The notes beneath the pieces were generated by a model. That model was given only the letters and a program-made list of their open reading frames with translations. It made no database searches and was not told the DNA's origin. Below, piece after piece: positions 44,042-52,578 of a stretch of 64,000 bases of DNA. Positions within the stretch are counted from its first letter, which is position 1, and each line of letters starts with the position of its first letter. Source of the DNA: Nostoc sp. HK-01 (lineage in GTDB: Bacteria > Cyanobacteriota > Cyanobacteriia > Cyanobacteriales > Nostocaceae); NCBI GenBank assembly GCA_003990705.1, contig AP018320.1, positions 124,001 through 188,000 on the forward strand, read 5' to 3'. The position numbers and the translations under genes were made by a program.

Positions 44042-46876
44042 ATGCCTTTTAAAATCAAAAGCATCCTCCCCGGAGCTTGGGAACTTACTAAGGATGAACA
44101 ATACGAGCTTTTTTCTCTCCAAGTCCCTAGTGCATGGCAGCAAGTCGCTCAATCTCTGGCGCAAAAACGTGTCAATTTGCTAGGTAGAGGTTATCCCTCC
44201 GTTCCCGTCTACTCCCTCGACCCGATTATAGCTGCGAGCTTTCCTAAAATCATTCAGACAGTGCGTAATGGCTGGCAACGTCCCGGTGTACCTTGGATGT
44301 TAGCAACAGAACGCGCTGACCTTTTCAACTTGCCTAACTTGATCAAAGATTGGTTGCGTGAGGAATTTAGCTATTGTTTAGGTGATGATGAAGTCGAATC
44401 TATTCTCAACAACCTCGATGATAATGTTTGGGAATGGGAAGAAAAATCAACAGTTTATCCTTTGCAACTTACACCAAATAACCCATACAAAATAGATATT
44501 CGTTGGAAGGCAATACCTGATTATCTGGCTGTGAAATTTCTCAAGAACCCACAAGTCACTTTTGGTCAAGATAATCTTTATCAACTCACTTTTTACCAAG
44601 TAGTAAACCTGAACCAAGGAGCCGAACTAGTATCGTGGCCTCCTCATCAGATTTCGCTAATTAAAAATAAAAAACAAGTTGGTACAGCCAATATATCATT
44701 TGTCATTAATTTCAAGTTGCAAACAGTTCCTTGGCGCAGCCAGCCAATAATTTATCATCAACTTTCGATTCGGCGATGGCTCACTGAACCTATGGAACGC
44801 TGGCCTTATCGTGGTGCTACCGTTTTTATTGGTCATGAAAGACGGTGGTTGGATGGTCAAAAACAACCATTCTGCTTTATTCCTCTGTTGATAAAGCAAA
44901 TTACAACACAAGAAGGACGAAAACCAAGATGGCCAAGAGCTATTAGTGAATTACTTAAAATTAATAGCTCTCCACTCCCTGACCTTGATAGTTTAACTGG
45001 TGAGCCAGTTTACAATTGGTCTGTGTTCGGTACTCCTCCAACTGGAATACAAGCTGCTATTGCTTATAATTCTCGACATTCAGTTAAGTTTCCTTGTTTT
45101 CCTGGCGTGAGTCCGCTAGATTTAGCTAGTTTAGATAGTGCTATTAAAAATAAGATTGAGCAAGAAAATTTACCATTTCGCCGTCTAGGTGAAGGAATAA
45201 GAAAATCAGGTAAGTATACACCTTTTTGGGAACCAGTAAAATCGCAAAAAGAAGGTAGTCAAAAACCTAACAATCCTGATGATTTATCTACGCCAATGTT
45301 GCGTCCGAAAATTGCTGCCCCCGCTACGTTTCGACACACTGAAAGCTCTCCTCATACCATCCTAATTTTGTGGGAAACCCAAAAATGCCGAGATGCGCTA
45401 ATTGATGAAATTTGTAAATTACTTTCCATCTCCCCCCAAGGAGAAACAATCAATTACGAAACTTTACCTGGGTTAACAGGAAAAGAAACCATTTATCAAA
45501 ATCAGGATGTATATTTGCGGATTATAACTCAGCACGTCTCAGACATAACAGCAAGACTAGATGTTGATAATCCTGAAGTTGAAGGCAATAACCGACAACA
45601 AAAACGTATTAATTTGATAGACAAACGTGTTCATCAGATTCTGTCATATTTACCCGCACCAGAAGGATTAAGTGGTGCTTTAGTGGAAATTAAACCAAAG
45701 AAATATTTCTTCCCACCGGAGTCAGATCCAAAACTTGCTGTGCGAATTGGCGTAATGCAGGCTGGCTATGTTAATCAGCATATTCATGCTTTAACAACAT
45801 CTAAAAAAAATGATGAAGAATACATTACAAACAAATCTCAAAATCGAGTGCAAAGAGCAGTATCAGACTTATTACGACAATTTGGAATTTTACCTGCTCC
45901 TCTCATCGAATTTGGAAAAGATGGCATAGATCCAAATATGTGGCTGACTTGTTTTTATGTTTTACGCCGTACTCGAAAAACAACAGCCAATAATCAAGCT
46001 TCAATTGTAGCATTGATGGTACGAGTCAACCCAATCAAAGGAACGGTACAGGTCACTACTCCTAATTTATTCACTACACAAGGTTGGGTATCGTATTCAG
46101 AAGGATTGGGATATTTACTGGGTGAAAAATGGGAACCTAATACCTATGCTGATGAAACAACTGGTGATACTAGCGATGCACAACAATCTAGTGATACCAA
46201 AAGTGAACAGAAGTTTCTCAATAAATTCGTGACTGATTGCTTGCGTGATTGTTTAAGTACATCAATTGAAGAGAAAACACTTCCCCATGTGCTGTTTATG
46301 GCGGAAGCTATCAATGCCCGTTCAATGCTGACATGGTTAAAAAATCCCCAACTACCAGCTAACAATTTACCCGATGAACTAAAACGGCACATGACAGAAT
46401 CGGAATTAAATCGGCTTTCGGTTGTGCGGTTAAGAGTTCCAGGTGATGGTGAAGTTCCCGTTGCTATTGCTAAGGATTCTCCTGGTAGCAGAACTAATGG
46501 TTTATTCTGCTGGCAGGATGTGTGCGATGATGAGGCGAACGTACTTTATTTCAGCATAAGAAAGCTGTTAAATACTGAGAAAGGTACAAATACATTACAA
46601 CAGAAACAGTCCCGACTTGATAATGGAGCTTTACAAGCAGGCAACCCAAAACCGTTAGAAATAGCTGTTATTCATCACCCAGGTATTGAACACGATCAGT
46701 TAGCTTGCTTTGTGCATAATCTTAGAGATCGATGGCCATATTTTGCTAATGAGGTTTCTTTACCGTTACCTTTTCCGTTTGCAACTTCAGCCAAACAATA
46801 TGCTGTGAGTGCTAAAGATAAAGTGGAATCTGTTGACTTGGAAGAGGAGGAAGATTCAGACGAATCTGTTGATTAA
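44042..46876 (+). CDS. pPIWI-RE family PIWI/Argonaute-like protein
   Basis: A 944-residue protein, third gene of the operon (111-bp gap, AGGAG site). The N-terminal X region (DUF3962-like) includes FPKIIQTVRNGWQRPGVPWM. A MID-like region near 430-500 starts HTILILWETQKCRDALIDEI. The C-terminal RNase H-fold (DUF3893-like) has WLTCFYVLRRTRKTT, ASIVALMVRVNP, and HVLFMAEAINAR. It also has the family's invariant Arg (SVVRLRVPGDG, about 795) and Glu (PLEIAVIHHPGIE, about 872). The tail is acidic. PIWI-RE proteins were defined by comparative genomics as prokaryotic PIWI relatives that probably use a nucleic-acid guide against plasmids and phages. Whether this one cuts is unclear, and the target is unknown. 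Confidence 0.8.
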   Translation: MPFKIKSILPGAWELTKDEQYELFSLQVPSAWQQVAQSLAQKRVNLLGRGYPSVPVYSLDPIIAASFPKIIQTVRNGWQRPGVPWMLATERADLFNLPNLIKDWLREEFSYCLGDDEVESILNNLDDNVWEWEEKSTVYPLQLTPNNPYKIDIRWKAIPDYLAVKFLKNPQVTFGQDNLYQLTFYQVVNLNQGAELVSWPPHQISLIKNKKQVGTANISFVINFKLQTVPWRSQPIIYHQLSIRRWLTEPMERWPYRGATVFIGHERRWLDGQKQPFCFIPLLIKQITTQEGRKPRWPRAISELLKINSSPLPDLDSLTGEPVYNWSVFGTPPTGIQAAIAYNSRHSVKFPCFPGVSPLDLASLDSAIKNKIEQENLPFRRLGEGIRKSGKYTPFWEPVKSQKEGSQKPNNPDDLSTPMLRPKIAAPATFRHTESSPHTILILWETQKCRDALIDEICKLLSISPQGETINYETLPGLTGKETIYQNQDVYLRIITQHVSDITARLDVDNPEVEGNNRQQKRINLIDKRVHQILSYLPAPEGLSGALVEIKPKKYFFPPESDPKLAVRIGVMQAGYVNQHIHALTTSKKNDEEYITNKSQNRVQRAVSDLLRQFGILPAPLIEFGKDGIDPNMWLTCFYVLRRTRKTTANNQASIVALMVRVNPIKGTVQVTTPNLFTTQGWVSYSEGLGYLLGEKWEPNTYADETTGDTSDAQQSSDTKSEQKFLNKFVTDCLRDCLSTSIEEKTLPHVLFMAEAINARSMLTWLKNPQLPANNLPDELKRHMTESELNRLSVVRLRVPGDGEVPVAIAKDSPGSRTNGLFCWQDVCDDEANVLYFSIRKLLNTEKGTNTLQQKQSRLDNGALQAGNPKPLEIAVIHHPGIEHDQLACFVHNLRDRWPYFANEVSLPLPFPFATSAKQYAVSAKDKVESVDLEEEEDSDESVD

Positions 46877-47121
46877 ATTGATTCAGACTGTTCATCATCA
46901 AATCCTTACCTCTATAAGTTCAAGTCTTACTAGAGGTCACAAAATTTACTAATAAGGAATTCAGGAAACGTTTGACCTAGTTTCAGTAACACTACATTGG
47001 CTTTATCTTCAAAGCTATCGGATAACACCTTTAAATTCTTGTAGCCGTTGTCAGAGACTGCCGGGAAATTTTTTTGCCACGCGTGGATGTTCAAAATTAG
47101 GGTTATTGGGGCATAAAATCA

Positions 47122-47238
47122 CCCCCATTTAGATATACCCTAAATGGGTACTATATGACCCCCATTTAGCCCCCATTTAGCTACCTTATTTGGCACAGAA
47201 TTTTTGGGTACTATATGACCCCCATTTGACCCCTATTT
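47122..47238. repeat. Iteron-like array, candidate centromere or origin
   Basis: CCCCCATTT occurs at 47122, 47159, 47170 and 47219, with a variant CCCCTATTT at 47230 and the inverse AAATGGG at 47142. A 22-bp stretch is repeated exactly at 47146-47167 and 47206-47227 (60-bp period; begins GGGTACTATATGACC). Its position beside the ParA/ParB operon suggests a ParB-binding centromere or replication iterons. Confidence 0.7.
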
Positions 47239-47421
47239 GCAATTTTTAATTTTTGACTTCGTTTATTTATTTTTTTAGATTTGAAAAAACTGGCTTAGGG
47301 ATCAACCAACTTTGGATTGCAGCGCGATCGCTCCGGATAAGAGCTTGAAAGTTTAAATTGAAAATGTATCAATCTTTTTCCCAGCGAGAATAATCGCTTC
47401 TTAACCAAGGTTTTGGAATAA

Positions 47422-47443
47422 AAAAGCAGCCTTATATAAGGCT
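47422..47443 (-). terminator. Terminator of the parAB operon
   Basis: The palindrome AGCCTTATATAAGGCT (47428-47443) is followed, in the minus direction, by GC and a T run. It lies 24 bp past the parB stop. Confidence 0.75.
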
Positions 47444-47467
47444 TTGACGACAGAGATTGGGCAGATG

Positions 47468-48415
47468 TTAGACATCTGTAATTAATTGCTCTAGTTCAGT
47501 AAGAAGACTTGCAAGCTTCTGTTGCTTATTTGGATCGTCCCATACTTTAGATTTTTTTATTTTTGAAGTTACTTCCAAAAATTGAGCTTGATAACTATTT
47601 TTGTTACCCTTATTGTTTTTACCGATAATTTCTAGATTAGCTACTCGTTCTTTAATCTCGCTTAAGGACAACTTCTGTGAAATAGCTTCTTCCAGTAAGC
47701 CTTTTCGTTGTTGTTCATTATCAACACGAGCTATTACTTTAGCTTTGGTATATTCCAATCTACCTTGCCTTAAAGCTTCCAAAATATTCACTGGCATATT
47801 AAGTAGTGGTAATCGAGATGTACGAAAGCTATCTGGGGTTAACTTCCCAACCACAGCAAATACACCTTCAATTTGCTCTAATTGACGTAAAACGTTTTTC
47901 GTCAATTCATTACCACGTTTCTTAGCGTTAGCTGCCAAATTCAGTAGGGAGATAACTTCATTCTTTGGCTCCTTCAATTCCAAGGTTAACAATTCTAAAA
48001 TTCCTTCTGTCTCTTCTATGGGATTTAAGTCTTCACGCTGAAGGTTTTCAATCAAAGCGACTTGTATGGCTTCTTTGTCATCAAGTTCACGTACCACTAC
48101 TGGAACTTTTTTCAGAGCTAGTTCTTTAGCAGCACGATAGCGTCTTTCTCCAGCGACTAACTCATACTTCCCCTTTCCTATAGGGCGAACTAATAACGGT
48201 TCGAGAATTCCATGTTCTTGAATAGACAGCTTAAGCTGTTCCATTTTTTGAGCATTAAAATATCGCCTTGGTTGTACTGTAGGTAATGTAATAGCTGTCA
48301 AAGGTAGAAACTCAGCAGCAGTTTCTTCCACTACTGGTTCTTCACTAATAAAGCTGCTAAGAACACTACTACTACTAACTACAAATGGTAAATTGTCTTT
48401 TTTCTTAGTTGTCAT
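47468..48415 (-). CDS. parB: ParB-family partition protein
   Basis: A 315-residue protein. The ParB/Srx-type CTP-binding N-terminal domain shows TVQPRRYFNAQKMEQLKLSIQEHGILEPL, LVAGERRYRAAKELA (GERR motif) and ALIENLQREDLNPIEE. A helix-turn-helix region in the middle carries an extended loop. The C-terminal helices (about 255-315) would dimerise. It pairs with the ParA ATPase and binds a centromere, for which the array at 47122-47238 is the best candidate. Its start overlaps the parA end by 11 bases, so the two are coupled. A terminator follows. Confidence 0.9.
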   Translation of the reverse strand: MTTKKKDNLPFVVSSSSVLSSFISEEPVVEETAAEFLPLTAITLPTVQPRRYFNAQKMEQLKLSIQEHGILEPLLVRPIGKGKYELVAGERRYRAAKELALKKVPVVVRELDDKEAIQVALIENLQREDLNPIEETEGILELLTLELKEPKNEVISLLNLAANAKKRGNELTKNVLRQLEQIEGVFAVVGKLTPDSFRTSRLPLLNMPVNILEALRQGRLEYTKAKVIARVDNEQQRKGLLEEAISQKLSLSEIKERVANLEIIGKNNKGNKNSYQAQFLEVTSKIKKSKVWDDPNKQQKLASLLTELEQLITDV

Positions 48416-49190
48416 TGGAACTGTCTAATTGTTTAGCAATTTGATTAAGTATATTCAACGCACTATTCCCTGGTGAAAAAACGGCTAGGGGTTGGTGTGC
48501 GGCAGAAGCATTAGCAAAGTCAGTTCTTCGAGCAATGGCTGGATATACTTGCGAATTTTGAAAGTTTTTATGTACCTTTAACTGCTCGAAAATAGCCTGT
48601 ATTGCTTGTAAAGCATTTTTTCCCTGCACTGTACGTTCATCGTACATAGTCGGTACTGCACCAAGCACCTGTATGTCACGATTTACCTTTTTCACTAAAT
48701 CTGAAATGGTCTTTAGCAAAAACATTGTTCCTTCAACTGCTTTATATTCAGTTTGTATTGGAATCAAAAGTTGTGTTGCTGCAACTAAGCACATAATACT
48801 TAGTAACCCAAGGCTAGGTGGACAGTCTAACAAAATAAAATCATATAAGTTTTTTACTGGTTCTAATGCGTCTAATAGTCTGTATTCACGTCTAAACTCC
48901 GTAACTAACTGCATCTCTGCCTCACTCAAAAAAATATTCGATGGTACAAGATCCACATCATGGATTTGCCGATAGAGTGGTAAATCCTGTTGGCTAATCA
49001 GGGCATCACGAATTGTATGTTCAAGTTCAAAAGGCTTCAATCCCATAAACGTAGTGAGCGATGCCTGCGGATCTATATCAACCAGTAATACTCGTTTTTT
49101 AAGCATTGCTAGGTGATACCCCAAATTCATCGTTAAAGTTGTTTTACCAACTCCACCAGACTGGTTAAATAAAGCAATAATAGCTGTCAC
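48405..49190 (-). CDS. parA: ParA-family partition ATPase
   Basis: A 261-residue ParA/Soj-type ATPase without an N-terminal DNA-binding extension, so type Ib-like. The P-loop is NQSGGVGKTT (9-18), followed by VDIDPQASLT, LLDCPPSLGL and TMYDERTVQGKNAL. The signature Lys of the deviant Walker A (KGGxxK) is Ser here, although the catalytic GKTT is intact. ParA forms nucleotide-dependent patches on the nucleoid that segregate the ParB-bound plasmid. It is the promoter-proximal gene of a two-gene operon with parB. Upstream is about 850 bp of largely non-coding DNA. Confidence 0.95.
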   Translation of the reverse strand: MTAIIALFNQSGGVGKTTLTMNLGYHLAMLKKRVLLVDIDPQASLTTFMGLKPFELEHTIRDALISQQDLPLYRQIHDVDLVPSNIFLSEAEMQLVTEFRREYRLLDALEPVKNLYDFILLDCPPSLGLLSIMCLVAATQLLIPIQTEYKAVEGTMFLLKTISDLVKKVNRDIQVLGAVPTMYDERTVQGKNALQAIQAIFEQLKVHKNFQNSQVYPAIARRTDFANASAAHQPLAVFSPGNSALNILNQIAKQLDSSNDN

Positions 49191-50046
49191 TTTAGTCGCT
49201 TTGGTTAGAGTAAGAGGCTTATTTGCTGTATTTAGAAGTCTCTACAGCATTAAAAAATATTAGCTCATGATTCGGCTGCTTTAAAAAACGTAGAGAAAAT
49301 TGTATTTAAAATAGTGACGGGAATGACTTCTATTGCAATCTTATGTATCTCTATTGATAGTTAGTAGCGGTTACTGCCAAGGATATCGCTTTAAAAAAAA
49401 TAAGCACATCAAACCAAATACTCTCGCATCTGCGGTTGCTTGCAATGCAACAGCTTAATCGCTCGATTCTGAACTGCCCTGACTTTCGATTCTTTCATGT
49501 TAAACCTCTGAGCAATTTAGTTTGGTTGTCAGTTTCTCAACACTACCCAACCCAAAGCGAAACATCAGTCCTTGCCTTTGCATTGGCTTGAGGTTTACTA
49601 AACTTAAAGCCAACAGCTAGAACTAAAACTCTTCACGCTTGTTCTCGCTCCGCTAAACGGATTTGACCAATTGTAGTTACCTCGCTTCAAACAAGGACAA
49701 GCCCAATGACTATCTATGCAATCAATCGACAATTAATCATCGGCACAAAGTTGATCTGGGTTGTTAGCGAATATTCTTCCTCACCGTTGACTATTCGTAG
49801 CACAGACATTGCTGCCCCATGTTCGCGTCTAAGCTGTTCTGTCTTTGCCAAGAGAGCCTACAGCAAACAAAACTAATCTCACAGCGTTAGTAGTCCACAA
49901 GCAAACTTTTCGCAGGGTGGACTGCTAAGAACTGAATCAATCTTTGATGGACACGCTTCGCTTTCAACCGCAGAAAACGGGTTAACTACCGTTCAAGTTT
50001 CAAAAATTCGACTACGCACAATCACGAGTTTTAAGGACAAATCAAT
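49191..50046. other. Region between parA and the P63C-like gene
   Basis: About 850 bp carrying divergent promoters for parA (minus) and the 50047 gene (plus). Only one possible small gene (49706-49876) is seen. An Rep-independent origin could lie here, but I found no iterons or DnaA-box cluster. Confidence 0.35.
49706..49876 (+). CDS. Possible small protein, 56 residues
   Basis: An ATG frame with AAGGA eight bases upstream, starting MTIYAINRQLIIGTKLIWVV. The remainder is Ser/Cys-rich with a basic end (FAKRAYSKQN). No family was recognised. The beta-like opening and ribosome binding site favour a real gene, but its amino-acid use is not compelling. Confidence 0.4.
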   Translation: MTIYAINRQLIIGTKLIWVVSEYSSSPLTIRSTDIAAPCSRLSCSVFAKRAYSKQN

Positions 50047-50841
50047 ATGTATGACGATATCTTACGCCAAGAAATAGATGGTGTGGAATATTTTACCATC
50101 GCCAGCACTGGTGAATCCGGGATGAGCCAAAGGGGACTGTCGCGGCTGTGTGGAGTGCGGCTGAGTACGGTGCAAAATTTGCTAAAAAACCTGACCGAAA
50201 ATAAAGCGCCATATTGGCTTCAAAACCTTACAGAGAGGGACTTATACCTGACCGATAAAACTGCTGTTAGAGGGGGAGAAACCACACCGATCAAAGCTCA
50301 AGTTTGCTGGGGGATTCTGCGCTACTATGAGCGTAAGGGCAGACCAGAAGCGGCCAAAGCTTTAGATGCGATTGGCGCAATTGGAATCAACAGTTTTATC
50401 CAAGCCAAAACGGGATGGTTGCCAGAGCAATATCAATCATCTCTTAAGCAAAGACAAGAACTCAGCCGCATTCTGGAAACACCTCAACCGTGGACGCGAA
50501 TGTTTGAAACAGAGTTTGAAGAAAACTTGGCAAGGATTACCAAGCTGCACAAAAAGAACATTCGCAATGGCTTGTACTACTGGGAATTTATTTACAGTTG
50601 GATGACACCAGAGGAAAAAGCCAAACTTGATCAAGTCAACCCTGTACTATCAAACGGACGAAGAAAGCACAAAATACATCAGTTGCTTGAGCAGACAACA
50701 AAACAGAGATTGTCGCCGCACATTACATCAATACTAATACTGATGAAGTCGGCCAATTCTGTAGCAGAACTGCGGCGGTTAGTGCAAAGACAGTACGGCG
50801 TAGACCAGCCCAACCTTTTCGATGCTTGGAAGATTGAATAG
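50047..50841 (+). CDS. P63C-like plasmid/phage protein
   Basis: A 264-residue protein. The N-terminal part has a helix-turn-helix (SQRGLSRLCGVRLSTVQNLLKNL). The middle has GINSFIQAKTGWLPEQY. The C-terminal third matches the P63C pattern: PWTRMFETEF, NGLYYWEFIYSWM, QVNPVLSNGRRKHKIHQLL, and HITSILILMKSANSVAELRRLVQ. P63C proteins occur in phages and plasmids with unknown function, and the N-terminal DNA-binding unit suggests regulation. AAGGA lies upstream of the start. It stands alone on the plus strand after the par region. Confidence 0.55.
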   Translation: MYDDILRQEIDGVEYFTIASTGESGMSQRGLSRLCGVRLSTVQNLLKNLTENKAPYWLQNLTERDLYLTDKTAVRGGETTPIKAQVCWGILRYYERKGRPEAAKALDAIGAIGINSFIQAKTGWLPEQYQSSLKQRQELSRILETPQPWTRMFETEFEENLARITKLHKKNIRNGLYYWEFIYSWMTPEEKAKLDQVNPVLSNGRRKHKIHQLLEQTTKQRLSPHITSILILMKSANSVAELRRLVQRQYGVDQPNLFDAWKIE

Positions 50842-50849
50842 GCGTTCCC

Positions 50850-50925
50850 TCTTAGGGTTGCCGTACTCCTACGTCCAAGCAAGCTACGCGGTAGCGTCTC
50901 CCCAAGAGAAGGCATCGCTACGGGT
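50850..50925. repeat. Nostoc-type dispersed repeat
   Basis: A GC-richer block with TACGCGGTAGCGTCTCC and AGAGAAGGCATCGCTACGG, the signature of the repeated GC-rich palindromic elements scattered through Nostoc-like genomes. It lies just after the P63C-like gene. Confidence 0.5.
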
Positions 50926-51048
50926 TAACAAAACACCTGTCTAGTAGTACAATTGTTCTCAGAATCAATTCAATTGCCAAGTGAAATATACTGAATGCTT
51001 CTGGTGATCTCATCCAGAAGCATTTTATTTGCTGCGGCAGCTAGAGCC

Positions 51049-51309
51049 TCAAGAAGACTTCTGAAAATCAACATCACTGCGATAAACCTTAGCCCTGGGC
51101 TTACCCTTCTTAGCGGGTGCAGCAACAGAAGACTTTTTAGATGGCCCTGGAGGACGACAGGTTTCACAGTATAGAGGTCGTGGGCCATAAGTCTCACGAG
51201 AAGTTGACTGATCGCACTGCTTACAAACAAAGTTAAAAACGCGCGTGTGTATTTGACGTTTGTGCGCTCTGACGGTGTACTCTTGGACTTGAATTTCTTT
51301 ACTTGCCAT
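51049..51309 (-). CDS. Small basic zinc-ribbon protein
   Basis: An 86-residue protein with a zinc ribbon ([19 protein letters not shown], then YCETC, four Cys) after a short beta-rich basic start ([15 protein letters not shown]). The tail is Lys/Pro/Ala-rich ([17 protein letters not shown]) and probably binds nucleic acid. No partner gene lies on the same strand. It is a likely RNA- or DNA-binding plasmid protein, family unnamed. Confidence 0.6.
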   Translation of the reverse strand: MASKEIQVQEYTVRAHKRQIHTRVFNFVCKQCDQSTSRETYGPRPLYCETCRPPGPSKKSSVAAPAKKGKPRAKVYRSDVDFQKSS

Positions 51310-51587
51310 TGTTTAGCTTAGTTGGAAGTTGTTCAGCACCAATCTGAATCTTAGCCTTTCTCATCAGATTTTTTAGCCCTTATGCCCAGTTATCACTACA
51401 GGTCTGTTGGGCATTCTCACCCTTTTGCTACGCCAAATTCCAGCAAGTATCAGGTTCTTACAAATTCAATTCTCCACACCAAATTTGTGACCAAATCTTT
51501 TGCTATTTCTAAATCTCTCAAAAGCCTACAGTTCAAACGCTCCGCTATTCGCCAATGAGAATCTCTCGTAAATTCAGGAGAAAAATT

Positions 51588-52004
51588 ATGGATATTCAAA
51601 TCGCACTCAACTGGTTAATTTCTATCATCGTTATGGGTTTCGTTAGCATCATGGTGATGGATTTCGTAAACGGCTTGTTCTGGCTACCGTATTCATATTC
51701 TGCGATTGCACCTGTCGCTACAACAAATCAAGTAATCGCAGCTTCCCCCATCGCTGTACCAGAACCAGAGGAACAATTACAGTTCGCGCAACTGCCTGAC
51801 CCTTGGGAACTTACAGACATTACACCAAACTCAATACCGCAGCCCGTTGTACTTCAATTCCCTACACTAAAACTGCTACCACCAGTAGCTTCTGTTGTTC
51901 AACCGAAAGCTATGGCAACCACCAAATCTACTAAAACCCGCAAAACCAGTAAGCCCAAAGCTACGGCAACACCTCGGAAGTCTCGTAAGAAATCGGCGGC
52001 TTAA
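51588..52004 (+). CDS. Single-pass membrane protein with basic tail
   Basis: A 138-residue protein; the start is set by CAGGAG before the ATG at 51588, and an upstream ATG (51555) is less likely. A hydrophobic segment (about 6-30, NWLISIIVMGFVSIMVMDFV) is followed by a Pro/Gln-rich spacer and a Lys/Arg/Thr-rich tail (TKTRKTSKPKATATPRKSRK) that could bind DNA. The order membrane anchor, spacer, basic tail suggests tethering nucleic acid at the membrane, but this is inference. Confidence 0.55.
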   Translation: MDIQIALNWLISIIVMGFVSIMVMDFVNGLFWLPYSYSAIAPVATTNQVIAASPIAVPEPEEQLQFAQLPDPWELTDITPNSIPQPVVLQFPTLKLLPPVASVVQPKAMATTKSTKTRKTSKPKATATPRKSRKKSAA

Positions 52005-52032
52005 TTCTACAGTCCAGTTCCCAAGTCGAGCG

Positions 52033-52497
52033 ATGGCTTTGCCAACGCCAAGGGCGAACGCAATTACTACTGGCGCGATCGCTCAAACTGTCGTTTCAAA
52101 ATTCACAACAATGCAAGCGGCGCACTGTGCGTTAGTCGTGGCTCTCCAGTATGCTCCAGACGATCCTCAGTTTGCTGTTGCTAGAGAGCATTTGAAAAAG
52201 GCGATTGCTCTGTCGGGAGAATACCACCAGCTTTTTTGGAGCATTTTTTGGAAAACTTCGCCGGAACGAGTTAAAAGACGAATTCGCTCACAATGCCACC
52301 AACTGGCTTTTGATACTTATTCGCACATGGTTGATTGTGCTGTGTTGGTAAACGAATATGCCAATCTTCAGACATCTCGTGGTATCACCGAACCCAAGCA
52401 GTGGCGAGAATTCTTACTCAACCTAAAATGTGCCTTTGAGTGGCTCGAACGTGAGCATCCACAAGAAATCACATTCAAGCAACTAACTCTACTTTAA
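52033..52497 (+). CDS. Hypothetical protein, 154 residues
   Basis: Helical protein with AAHCALVVALQYAPDDPQFAVA and KSQ-type basic helices (SPERVKRRIRSQCHQLAFDTY). The start is unclear. The ATG at 52033 lies in GCGATGGCTTTGCCAACGCC, which is itself a dispersed-repeat sequence, so the N-terminus may have been replaced by a repeat. A later Met (52111) is an alternative. No motif was recognised. Confidence 0.45.
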   Translation: MALPTPRANAITTGAIAQTVVSKFTTMQAAHCALVVALQYAPDDPQFAVAREHLKKAIALSGEYHQLFWSIFWKTSPERVKRRIRSQCHQLAFDTYSHMVDCAVLVNEYANLQTSRGITEPKQWREFLLNLKCAFEWLEREHPQEITFKQLTLL

Positions 52498-52578
52498 CTG
52501 TCGTAGCAAAGTGCGACTCTTCATGTGCAGCATCGGCTACGCCAAATTTTTGTGAAAATTATATCTATATATATAGTC

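Larger units (their letters stand above)
46877..47467. other. Intergenic region with repeats next to parB
   Basis: About 590 bp between the converging pPIWI-RE and parB genes. It contains the iteron-like array (47122-47238), a HIP1 site and the parB terminator. No gene was seen. Confidence 0.6.

Noticed and set aside
47122-47238. Possible CRISPR array
   Set aside because: The repeats are only 9-22 bp, unevenly spaced and partly inverted, with no cas genes in the window.
51382-51558. 58-residue plus-strand frame (MPSYHYRSVGHSHPF)
   Set aside because: Very Ser/Lys-rich composition, no ribosome binding site, and it lies across a repeat-like element and the leader of the next gene.
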